Assembly: GCA_026707945.1 (NCBI GenBank)
Contig: JAPOVV010000110.1
Location: 372,001 to 436,000, forward strand
From: Gammaproteobacteria bacterium
GTDB lineage: Bacteria; Pseudomonadota; Gammaproteobacteria; Pseudomonadales; Azotimanducaceae
Length of the DNA stretch: 64,000 nt
Reading direction: 5' to 3'
Under the pieces are notes generated by a model. It was given only the letters and a program-made list of their open reading frames with translations. It made no database searches and was not told the origin of the DNA. A program made the position numbers and the translations under genes. Positions 56,133 through 64,000 of the stretch are shown piece by piece (within the stretch, counting starts at the first letter, position 1; the number at the start of each line of letters is the position of its first letter).

Positions 56133-56969
56133 ATTTCTATTAACCCAGATGCCGTTGGCGAAACCGGCGGTCCCGTTTCGCGTCGCTGGAATTCTACTGA
56201 CACCCTTTTATACGCCGTTGGAGTGGGTGCTGGAACCGACGAACTGCAATTCACGACTGAAAATACGGCTGACGTACCACAAAGAGTACTGCCAACGTTT
56301 GCAGTCATCATAGGCGGTGGCGGGGCTCCAATGCAAAGGATTGGTGATTTCAATCGGGCACTCATGGTTCACGGCTTCATGGGAATCGAGTTATTCGATG
56401 AGATTCCACCAGACGGTGAAATAGAAAGCTCCGGAAGTATTTCAGGAATTTGGGACAAGGGAAGTGCTGCGGTCGTTGAAACGACCTCGACGAGCGTCAA
56501 CAAGGCAACAGGTAAACCGCTCCTCAAAACTGTCTCGCAACTCTTCTTGCGTGGCGAAGGGGGCTGGGGCGGCGATCGTGGTCCTAGTCTAAACGTGGAT
56601 TACCCGGATTCCGAGCCAACTCATTCCGTTACGTATAAGACCCGAGAGGATCAGGCGTTGACTTACCGTCTCTCCGGAGATCGAAATCCGCTACACTCGG
56701 ACCCTAAATTTGCAGCCATGGGTGGCTTTGACAAACCAATCCTGCATGGGTTATGTACCTACGGATTCACCGGTCGCGCATTGCTACGAGCGCTTTGTGA
56801 CGGGGATCCTTCACGCTTCCGTGCCATGTCAGGTCGATTCTCTCGACCTGTAATTCCTGGCGATGAATTAACCGTCTCAATGTGGAAGGACGGCGGCGAC
56901 GTGGTGTTTCGAACTACAAACCAAAACGGTGACGTTGTTTTAGATCAAGGGATTTGTACAGTTAATTAG
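56133..56969 (+). CDS. MaoC/MFE-2-type enoyl-CoA hydratase 2 with apparent ATT start codon
   Basis: 278 residues if ATT 56133 is the start. The translation SINPDAVGETGGPVSRRW then NSTDTLLYAVGVGAGT matches the known N-terminus of bacterial MFE-2-like hydratases. The frame is open from 56100 but has no ATG, GTG or TTG until GTG 56223, which would remove 30 conserved residues. The catalytic hydratase-2 motif is intact: YRLSGDRNPLHSDPKF, with D and H, then ILHGL. It hydrates 2-enoyl-CoA to the (R)-3-hydroxy form. It is divergent from the thiolase-like/DUF35 pair, which could act next. ATT as start is rare (infC is the known example), so autoregulation or a sequence error should be considered. Confidence 0.9.
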   Translation: MSINPDAVGETGGPVSRRWNSTDTLLYAVGVGAGTDELQFTTENTADVPQRVLPTFAVIIGGGGAPMQRIGDFNRALMVHGFMGIELFDEIPPDGEIESSGSISGIWDKGSAAVVETTSTSVNKATGKPLLKTVSQLFLRGEGGWGGDRGPSLNVDYPDSEPTHSVTYKTREDQALTYRLSGDRNPLHSDPKFAAMGGFDKPILHGLCTYGFTGRALLRALCDGDPSRFRAMSGRFSRPVIPGDELTVSMWKDGGDVVFRTTNQNGDVVLDQGICTVN

Positions 56970-57323
56970 CCCGTCGATTGCGGCTAAATAGCTCGAATTT
57001 CTAAAGCAAAAACCGACCCGCCGAGACTAATTAGCAATTCGTCGGTAGCCTCGCCCATCAGCTATGAAAGTAACGAAGTCACGCTTGTAAGCGCCCATCC
57101 GATGTGACCGTTCATCGTTTGCAAACATATGCGCTAGTTTCTTAATACGATTAGCTCACTCTCCGTACATAGCAAATCACTAGGCGGTTTTCGCATCGAA
57201 CGCTTCGCCTAAAGTGCGGTCAAAGTATGTTGCGAAACGACCCTAACGTTCGATCATTTCGACGGTAGAAGTTGGCGGGTATGAAAGTAAGCAAGGGTGG
57301 TTCTATCTAGGAGCTGAAGAATA
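56970..57323. other. 354-bp intergenic region with one inverted repeat
   Basis: No gene or RNA was recognised. TAGGCG (57181-57186) and CGCCTA (57206-57211) form an inverted repeat with a 19-nt spacer. GGAG at 57310-57313 lies 10 bases before the next TTG start and may be its ribosome binding site. Confidence 0.4.
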
Positions 57324-57983
57324 TTGAATTCAAGGGCAAGCCGTTACGCAACTTATGCTGGTGTCGCAATTCTGGCGCTTATCGCTATCGTGTATGTGCA
57401 TTTCAATTACCAATCACCGATCGACGAAGATGCGGTAGCGCAAGTCGACCACTCTCATACAAACGAAGCGTTACGTCCGGTTACGAAGGAAGCAAATCAA
57501 ACTAGCTTCCCACCTCGCAAACTGCAGATTGCGTGGACTGAGATTCGATCTCCAGAAAACCTTCCCAAATCTAAATGGTCTCGAATACCCGACCACGCCG
57601 TATTCGTTAGCCTCAATGGTCGTTTTGATCAGTGGTTGCTACACACACCCGTTGAGATCCACATTCCCCATATCAACAAAACGTACAACGCCGTTGTAGA
57701 CCAAATTACGCCAAATGGTTTGCTGTCGACAACGATTCGAGCCTCAGCTGACGCAGAAGAGCAAGATCTAAAACGACTTGTTCTCACGTTTGGGAAAAAT
57801 CAGACATTGGCTTACGTCTCGACCAGTCACGGAAGCTGGGAATTGACGGGTGATGGTCAGATCGGTTGGTTGGTTTCGAGCGCAGATCTGAAGCGTTCAC
57901 AAGACTATTCAGAGTCCGACGTGCTTAACGAACACTACGACCGGTACGCAGGCGCCGAATACGTACCGAGGCGCTCCGAATAA
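57324..57983 (+). CDS. Membrane-anchored hypothetical protein
   Basis: 219 residues, start TTG at 57324. One TM helix (about 10-28, YAGVAILALIAIVYVHF) and a periplasmic beta-rich domain (KLQIAWTEI, DHAVFVSLNGRFDQWLL, TYNAVVDQI). No family is recognised. The stop is 2 bp before the giant metalloprotease start, so the two are likely coexpressed; it could aid its secretion, maturation or inhibition. This last point is inference from position only. Confidence 0.75.
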   Translation: MNSRASRYATYAGVAILALIAIVYVHFNYQSPIDEDAVAQVDHSHTNEALRPVTKEANQTSFPPRKLQIAWTEIRSPENLPKSKWSRIPDHAVFVSLNGRFDQWLLHTPVEIHIPHINKTYNAVVDQITPNGLLSTTIRASADAEEQDLKRLVLTFGKNQTLAYVSTSHGSWELTGDGQIGWLVSSADLKRSQDYSESDVLNEHYDRYAGAEYVPRRSE

Positions 57984-57985
57984 AT

Positions 57986-60900
57986 ATGGGCTCCTGGTCT
58001 ATAGCAACCTTAAATAAGTATGGCGCTAGTTCACGTGTTTTGTCTTCCAAAGCAAAACGACGACGATCTGCTCATGAGAAGCTAACACCTCTAACCGATC
58101 GAGTTGATTTCGTCGTACGGATAAGAATTGGTGTTGCGCTACTTGTTGCTTTCTTAGCCGTACCGGCATTCTCACAGTTTGAGCGTGCACAAATCAATAT
58201 TGCTTGCCCATGCTCACTCACAAGCACAGACGGTTCTTCAGCCAACGTCAGTTTTGGTCTCGTCAATAACACTGATGCCATTGTTGAGGAGCTCTATGTA
58301 ACTTTGGGCATCGCAGGCGAAACGCTTACCAGTACGAATCAAGTCGTTGACTATGCCGCGTTTGTCGATACCGTTCCGTTAAAAGTGAACATACAAGCCA
58401 ACTCGACGAGCGACGCACAGACATACGATCTCGACTTGGGTGCAATCCCTGAAGGTTCCTATTTCTTCGAGTTATTACTCCACGACCACGAGGTCGTCGG
58501 TGGTAATCCACGATTGGACTCTGTCTGGTTCAAAGGCGAATGGTCGGCTCCGATAGGCGCTTTGCAGCTAACAGATGCGAACTATCTCCTCGATTCGGAT
58601 GGTGACGGCGTCGATGACATTAACGAAGAAATCGAGGGAACTGACGCCACCGATCCAAGCAGCTATCCCCCGCCACCTGTCATCGACATTCTGTTCTTAC
58701 ATGAAGAACTCTCGTTTGAACACTACAACACAAACCCAGAGACGTTTATTCCACATATTCTCGCAGCGACGAACGATATATACGAGCGGAGTGACAGTCC
58801 CGTTTATTTCAGAGCCGTTGGTATTCTGGATGAGTCCGATGTCCCTGAGATAGATGAAGGTGAGTCCCTTGAGGAAGATCGTTATTTAGAGCTAATAGAA
58901 GAATACGATGCAGACATCGTTTTGGTATACCGTACTCGCGACACAGGGCTATGTGGATTCGCCGTCACGATTGGTGGGCACGGTGATAAAGGGTTCCTAC
59001 ACCCTAACGAACGATTTCCCTACACGGAACTATTTCTCGATCCCTCAAGTTGTGCTATCGACGTAACAGCTCACGAAATTGGTCACTTGATGGGATTAGG
59101 TCATTCCTACGAACAGCTTTCGTCCGGTGCTTACCTGTGGTCACGCGGCCATGCAGTCCATGGTGAATTTGGTACCGTCATGGCATATGCAGAGATTTTC
59201 TTCCGAGCGGTCGGGATCGATGTATTTTCCAACCCTCAACTCGACTGCCAAGGAAAACCGTGTGGTGTTCCTCATACTGAACCTAATGCTGCGGGGAGTG
59301 CGGACTCCGCACTTACCTTAAATGTTCTCAAATACCAATTTGCCCGTACATCTATGCCAGATCCCAATTTCGATTTCGATGGTGATGGCGTCGGCGCGGT
59401 AGAGGACGACTTTCCTATCGATCCTTCCGAGTGGTCGGATAGCGATGGCGATCAATTCGGGGACAATCGCGACGCATTTCCGTCTGATCCAACAGAATGG
59501 GCGGACACGGACGGTGACGGGATCGGCGACAACTCCGACCCCGACATCGACGACGATGGGATTTTCAACTTGTCGGATCCCAACCCATTCGATCCTACTT
59601 TGACTCAACCGAAACTCATCAGGATATCTAGCGAAGAGAAAGGTGACGAATTTGGTTACTACTCGATTCGCATTAACGACCTAAACAATGATGGGCTTGC
59701 CGACCTAGCAATCGCGGCACCGAATGCAAAGAACGCTACTGGCGAAAAAGCCGGAAAGGTATACCTTTTCTCTCTTGATGAGTTCATTAAACCGAGCGAA
59801 GTAGACGGTATCGCGACAGGAACTAATCATCTGTCCGATCTCTTGAGTGACTCGGGAACCTGGGTATTCCATGGATTCGAGCAAGGAGCTCGGACTGGAC
59901 GCCAGTTGGTCTTTGCACCGAATATATCTGCAAGTCCTGAACTCATGATCCTGAGCGAAGATGACATTTACATCGTCACATTGGATCTAGAACGGTTACG
60001 TTCGTTTGACGAGCAAGACGGTGATAGCGATCGGCAAGTCGATCTGACTCATTGCGATACAGACTCCGCATGTATACGCCTTTCCGCGCATGAAGACTTC
60101 GAAATAGGAAGTATCGCTTCGGTAAGTGATTTCGACAGGGACGGCATGTTTGAACTCGCTATTGTTGGGCAAGAAGCCGATGCTGACCGTGAATTTCTGT
60201 TGTTTCTGCTGAATCGAGAGGGAATAAACCAGTCGTCATTGACCAGTAACGAAACTAACTTAACGATTGGTAGCGTATTTGAGTCTGACCAGAACAGCAC
60301 TATCGTTAAGGTCATCGGATCGAGTGTATACGGCGAGCTAAGAAATCATGGTGATGTCACCAATACAGGATTAACCGATCTTCTGCTCGGCGTAGTTGAG
60401 CGCTTCCGGTCCGCCGGGAAGGTATACATTCTCAACGCAGAGCAACTACAAAATGTCGAGGACTTTGATAGCGATGGAGACCGCATCGTCTCCATTGATG
60501 AATTGATTGCGCAAAACAAAACGTTTCGCATCAGTAATCCTGACGACTCCTTATTTGGACTTAGCGTTAACTCACTTTCTGACTTAAATGGCGATGATCG
60601 AAATGATCTCATGGTCTGGGGGAGTCGTGGAAACCATTTCGTTTTCACAAATGCTGGAATACGTCTATTTGATTTAAACGACCTATCACCGGATGGGTTC
60701 ATTGAACTCCCTGATGATGCCGAGAACCAATTCGGCGCTTGGCGTCTTAACGTGTTTAGCTTCGATAGTGGACCCGTCAGTTCTACCGTGCTACGTCCAG
60801 AGAGTGAAAGCGGTACAAATTTACTCGTAGCACCTCGTTTCGGTTCACTGTTTACTGCTGAGATTAACAATCTAGATTACCTCGACGACCCAACTGGTGC

Positions 60901-63484
60901 AGATTTAAACGGTATCGTCAACATACCAGTTCGAATTCGCTATCCGGGAATCTATCAATTGCGGGTACCGTATGGACCCAAAGGTCGCTCACCGTTGACT
61001 GGCGCCGTATCGCTCGGCGACCTCGATGGTGACTCTAAAACGGACTTCGCTTTCACCATGCACTCCGCAGATCTACGCGGCCGATATAGCAGCATGTTCG
61101 TCGTGTTCTCGACGGAATTGGACTACCTAGATCAAGCCGACGGACGGGCGGATCACATCGTCATGCTTCATAACAATGGATCTGACCTGGATGCTGACGG
61201 GATTCCAAATATTCACGATAGCGACGATGATGGCGATGGACTGCCTGACTTCTTCGACGCTTATCCTCATTTGAGTCAATTTCAATACGATGCCGACTTC
61301 GATTGGCACGCGAACGCAATCGACGTCTACCCGTTAGACGCACGCGAACACTCGGACTTAGATTTCGATGGCATCGGCGATATAGACGACCCAGATATCG
61401 ACGGAGATGGGATTCTCAATGACGACGATCAGTTTCCTCGAGATTTTGATAACGACGGAATCCCAAATGAGGAGGATTTGGATGACGATAACGATTCAGT
61501 AGTTGATGAAGACGACGCGTTTCCTCTCGACCCTAATGAAAGTCTAGACTCAGATGGTGATGGCGTAGGCGACAACGGCGATGCCTTCGCGCTCGATCCC
61601 AACGAATGGTTGGATACGGACCAGGACGGGATCGGGAATAACGCAGATTCGGATGACGATAACGACGGTTATTTAGACGACGATGACACCTTTCCATTGG
61701 ACCCCGAAGAGTGGCTTGATTCCGATGGTGATGGCTATGGCGATAACTCCGATCAGTTTCCCCTCGACCCGTTTGAATGGGAAGATCTTGATGGTGATGG
61801 CTACGGTGACAACCACGGCCCAGCCAAATTCGCCTCGTATCGCCTGCAATCAGATTGGCAAGCGGCCAGCTCAGAATCGGTCGAGAGTTTCAACACCGAG
61901 GCGTTTCGTCTCGGCGATTTCGATCGAGATGGCAGCGTCGATATTGAGATCTCCAACTCACTTCTACACCTATCTAGCAATCCTCTTTTGCTCGTATCTG
62001 GTGTCGACCTCGACGTACTTGACTTACTCGACGGAGCCGCAGACAGAACGATCGACCTTAACGAAATCCACCGTGGTCCATCGAGCTGGCGACTTGTCGA
62101 CAGTCAAAGCGAAGCAGACACTGCTCGTTACAGCGGCGCAACTGTAGGTGATCTAAATCGAGACGGTACCCAAGACATGGTCATTGTTGACCCCTGGTCT
62201 TATGACCTGTCTGGTTCGTTAACGCTGGTATATGGTGGCAATTGGACTGAGATTGACGAAGCTGATGGAGCACTCGACGGTCAGATTGATCTACACACTT
62301 GTGTTCAGAGCGAGTTTTGCACCCGCTTAAGAAGCTCCGCGACGCGACACGGATTAGGCTTAAACGCAACTCTGATCGCAAATTTCTCTTCTACGAGCGA
62401 CATCGCATTGACGGTCGGAACGTTAACAGCTCGGTCTCGTCGTCCCGGACGATCGGGGGTTGGTGCGTCCTATCTCCTACCTTACGAAGCGATATCTTCG
62501 CTAAGCTCCGGCGATGACGAGACAGTTCTTCTCGATGCAGTGACAGACGACGCACGATCTTGGTCGTTTTATCCAGAATTCGATACCTTCATTCCTAATA
62601 TCGGCGCAACGTTAGTTGGCCGCATCCCTGATCTAGACAGCGACGGTACTGACGAATTCCTAGTCAACAATAGCTTAACCACGCCACCACGCATCTACGT
62701 ACTCGCATCGAGTGATTTGGCGGCGATGGATAGCGCGGACTCCGAATCGGATCAGAATGTCAGTCTGCGGCACGCATATGGAGAACCAAATTCCTACCGG
62801 ATCGACGGTTACTTACTCAATCCCGCTAGTACACTAACTTCAACACTCCTCGAATCAACAGATGCTAGTAATAGGTCGTTCTTGCTTCCGTTAATTGAAA
62901 GCGGCAATCTCCGCCGCACACACCTCGTTGATTTGAGAAATCTCGAAGAACACGATAGTGCGGAAGGTCCTGTAGATGGGGTAATCCAATCATTCGAAAG
63001 GGGTGAAAACGGAGTGTGGGCGTTTCCAGGCATGAACAGCCTAGCTGTATGCAAGCCCGAATCTAGAAGCGGTCGCATTCAAAGCCTTGCTTCTTCCCGT
63101 GACTCGTCTGTCGTTACTCCATCGGCTGATGGATTTGAACTCTATGTATTCGATACGCGAGATCATGCCACCCTAGATTCTCTCGATGGTCGAACCGATG
63201 GCAACATACACCTCACGCACGTCAGTGAGCAAGGGAGTGAAGCTGTTTGGCGCGTATCTTTCGGTGAACTAACAAGGCAAAGCGAAGGTGCGATATTTAC
63301 GTGTCTTGGGGACTTAGACGGCGACCATCACGAAGATATCTTGGTCACCCTATCCGATAGAAATGGCGCAGAACGACGCACTCGAGTTATTTTGCTAGTG
63401 TACGCAGACCTGGCTTTGCTGGATGAACTTGATGGAGAGCTAGACATGCAAGTCGATATTTCCGAGATATGGCCAAATGATTGA
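57986..63484 (+). CDS. Giant exported metalloprotease with TSP3 and FG-GAP repeats
   Basis: 1832 residues, ATG 57986. A long basic N-terminus leads to a signal peptide (IGVALLVAFLAVPAFS, cleavage near residue 63). A beta domain follows, then one calcium loop DSDGDGVDD, then a metzincin-like protease with H363-E-x2-H-x5-H373 (HEIGHLMGLGH) and a likely Met-turn in TVMAYA. After it, thrombospondin-type-3 calcium repeats, FG-GAP/VCBS-like propeller blades (DLNNDGLADLAIAAP), a second longer TSP3 array, and more blades (DLNRDGTQDMVIVDP, DLDGDHHEDILV). No C-terminal sorting tag is seen. Likely a calcium-stabilised cell-surface or secreted enzyme for large proteins or particles. Confidence 0.88.
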   Translation: MGSWSIATLNKYGASSRVLSSKAKRRRSAHEKLTPLTDRVDFVVRIRIGVALLVAFLAVPAFSQFERAQINIACPCSLTSTDGSSANVSFGLVNNTDAIVEELYVTLGIAGETLTSTNQVVDYAAFVDTVPLKVNIQANSTSDAQTYDLDLGAIPEGSYFFELLLHDHEVVGGNPRLDSVWFKGEWSAPIGALQLTDANYLLDSDGDGVDDINEEIEGTDATDPSSYPPPPVIDILFLHEELSFEHYNTNPETFIPHILAATNDIYERSDSPVYFRAVGILDESDVPEIDEGESLEEDRYLELIEEYDADIVLVYRTRDTGLCGFAVTIGGHGDKGFLHPNERFPYTELFLDPSSCAIDVTAHEIGHLMGLGHSYEQLSSGAYLWSRGHAVHGEFGTVMAYAEIFFRAVGIDVFSNPQLDCQGKPCGVPHTEPNAAGSADSALTLNVLKYQFARTSMPDPNFDFDGDGVGAVEDDFPIDPSEWSDSDGDQFGDNRDAFPSDPTEWADTDGDGIGDNSDPDIDDDGIFNLSDPNPFDPTLTQPKLIRISSEEKGDEFGYYSIRINDLNNDGLADLAIAAPNAKNATGEKAGKVYLFSLDEFIKPSEVDGIATGTNHLSDLLSDSGTWVFHGFEQGARTGRQLVFAPNISASPELMILSEDDIYIVTLDLERLRSFDEQDGDSDRQVDLTHCDTDSACIRLSAHEDFEIGSIASVSDFDRDGMFELAIVGQEADADREFLLFLLNREGINQSSLTSNETNLTIGSVFESDQNSTIVKVIGSSVYGELRNHGDVTNTGLTDLLLGVVERFRSAGKVYILNAEQLQNVEDFDSDGDRIVSIDELIAQNKTFRISNPDDSLFGLSVNSLSDLNGDDRNDLMVWGSRGNHFVFTNAGIRLFDLNDLSPDGFIELPDDAENQFGAWRLNVFSFDSGPVSSTVLRPESESGTNLLVAPRFGSLFTAEINNLDYLDDPTGADLNGIVNIPVRIRYPGIYQLRVPYGPKGRSPLTGAVSLGDLDGDSKTDFAFTMHSADLRGRYSSMFVVFSTELDYLDQADGRADHIVMLHNNGSDLDADGIPNIHDSDDDGDGLPDFFDAYPHLSQFQYDADFDWHANAIDVYPLDAREHSDLDFDGIGDIDDPDIDGDGILNDDDQFPRDFDNDGIPNEEDLDDDNDSVVDEDDAFPLDPNESLDSDGDGVGDNGDAFALDPNEWLDTDQDGIGNNADSDDDNDGYLDDDDTFPLDPEEWLDSDGDGYGDNSDQFPLDPFEWEDLDGDGYGDNHGPAKFASYRLQSDWQAASSESVESFNTEAFRLGDFDRDGSVDIEISNSLLHLSSNPLLLVSGVDLDVLDLLDGAADRTIDLNEIHRGPSSWRLVDSQSEADTARYSGATVGDLNRDGTQDMVIVDPWSYDLSGSLTLVYGGNWTEIDEADGALDGQIDLHTCVQSEFCTRLRSSATRHGLGLNATLIANFSSTSDIALTVGTLTARSRRPGRSGVGASYLLPYEAISSLSSGDDETVLLDAVTDDARSWSFYPEFDTFIPNIGATLVGRIPDLDSDGTDEFLVNNSLTTPPRIYVLASSDLAAMDSADSESDQNVSLRHAYGEPNSYRIDGYLLNPASTLTSTLLESTDASNRSFLLPLIESGNLRRTHLVDLRNLEEHDSAEGPVDGVIQSFERGENGVWAFPGMNSLAVCKPESRSGRIQSLASSRDSSVVTPSADGFELYVFDTRDHATLDSLDGRTDGNIHLTHVSEQGSEAVWRVSFGELTRQSEGAIFTCLGDLDGDHHEDILVTLSDRNGAERRTRVILLVYADLALLDELDGELDMQVDISEIWPND
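59373..59600 (+). repeat. First TSP3-like calcium-binding repeat block
   Basis: Acidic repeats of the form D-x-D-G-D-x-x-G-D followed by FPxDPxEW (FPIDPSEW, FPSDPTEW), about three units, just after the protease domain. The same 'DGD' pattern with the FPLDPxEW spacer recurs in the second array. Confidence 0.75.
61185..61830 (+). repeat. Second TSP3-like calcium-binding repeat array
   Basis: About ten acidic units: DSDDDGDGLPD, DPDIDGDGILND, DDDNDGYLDDDD, and near-identical pairs with FPLDPEEWLDSDGDGYGDN. It separates the two FG-GAP propeller regions of the giant metalloprotease and probably forms a stiff calcium-bound rod. Confidence 0.8.
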
Positions 63485-63603
63485 AATCACAACAAAGTTG
63501 GGATTCGGCTTTAGCTAGGTGCGTTGTCCAGAGATTTCAATACATAGTGCCTGAGTTCACCATTCCTTCCTCACTTAACGTCGCAATCGATCCGGAGGAA
63601 GTT

Positions 63604-64000
63604 TCAACGGTTGAAGAATTCACTCATCGAATCGGAACATCGGAATCGACGCTGAAATTCATACTTCAAACACACACGATCGCTAATCTCAAGGCATTCA
63701 ACTTCTGTAGTAATCGGCGTTACGAGGTTGACGTTTTCGTCGTGCATGCGACATGACGCTAATGCGGCGTTGTGCACGGCTTGATTCTCAAGTACAGCTG
63801 TCACGACATCTTGATGGTCTTTTTGCAGACGTGCCATAACGTCGATTTCGGTAAAAACAGCGAGAGGAATTGGTCGATCCATCGTTACGGTCATGACGAT
63901 TTCCTCACCCGTTGCTCGGGAATCCATCTCCTCTTTTCCCACGCATTCATGATCAATAACGACGCGTTGTACGCGGCAGATAACACCCGTAGCAATACCG
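63604..64000 (-). CDS. Hypothetical protein, 5' end cut by window
   Basis: Stop at 63604; the frame is open to the right edge (132 codons), with an internal GTG at 63942. It includes EEIVMTVTMDRPIPLAVFTE and CRMHDENVNLVTPI, and no domain is recognised. The plus-strand ORF over the same bases is less protein-like. It is convergent with the giant metalloprotease (119-bp gap). Not assigned. Confidence 0.5.
   Translation of the reverse strand, partial: GIATGVICRVQRVVIDHECVGKEEMDSRATGEEIVMTVTMDRPIPLAVFTEIDVMARLQKDHQDVVTAVLENQAVHNAALASCRMHDENVNLVTPITTEVECLEISDRVCLKYEFQRRFRCSDSMSEFFNR

Noticed and set aside
63481..63756. 91-codon plus-strand ORF after the giant protease
   Set aside because: It overlaps a longer open minus-strand frame that reaches the window edge and looks more like a protein; neither is certain.

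Overview
This 64 kb chromosomal window most likely comes from a free-living, probably marine, gammaproteobacterium. The reasons are the rpmB-rpmG-mutM-coaD block, the coaBC-algC-argB string, rsmD beside ftsY-ftsE-ftsX, an LpxL-type lipid A acyltransferase, roughly balanced GC, and a wealth of secreted lipoproteins and lipid-catabolism genes. The lineage is inferred from gene content only. I see no tRNA, rRNA, CRISPR array, insertion sequence or phage gene.

Layout. 1-1143: 3' part of a response regulator/SpoIIE-type phosphatase. 1410-7731 (minus): a lipid or isoprenoid catabolic string (two PhyH dioxygenases, a TlpA-like thioredoxin, enoyl-CoA hydratase, propionyl-CoA-synthetase-like ligase, AMACR-like CoA transferase). 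7859-17662: housekeeping core (tsaD, argB, algC, coaBC, rpmB, rpmG, mutM, coaD, rsmD, ftsY, ftsE, ftsX). 17687-22182: a lipoprotein subtilase whose propeptide appears to be a separate upstream gene, a MaoC-like protein and a DUF192 protein. 22400-33732: lpxL, ilvE, argE, argA, ilvD, hemE, fabV, an S9 peptidase and dapD. 33858-42448: a carboxylesterase and two tandem paralogous metzincin lipoproteins with 2 and 9 copies of a cysteine-bearing repeat. Between the two metzincins lies a small SelW-like gene with an in-frame UGA. 42674-45367: ketopantoate-reductase-like protein, luciferase-like monooxygenase and a third PhyH protein. 45509-53937: an eight-gene, tightly overlapping operon built on a TolQ/ExbB-type proton channel, two VWA proteins with ExbD-like N-terminal helices, a PEGA/SUMF1 membrane protein, a lipoprotein and three exported proteins. 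54443-56969: SCP-x/Ltp2-like thiolase fold protein with its DUF35 partner, divergent from a hydratase-2 protein. 57324-63484: a membrane-anchored hypothetical and a giant exported metalloprotease with calcium-binding thrombospondin-3 and FG-GAP repeats.

The most notable items are: (1) the TolQ/ExbB + double VWA + PEGA/SUMF1 operon, which looks like an undescribed energised envelope machine; (2) a 73-residue SelW-like selenoprotein with a CxxU motif and a bacterial-SECIS-like hairpin at the expected distance; (3) mutM and a MaoC hydratase whose conserved N-termini force AUA and AUU start codons; (4) a subtilase propeptide supplied in trans; (5) repeat expansion in paired metzincins. Genes are packed with 4-nt NTGA stop/start overlaps, many using TTG as the start, which suggests widespread translational coupling and relaxed start-codon choice.
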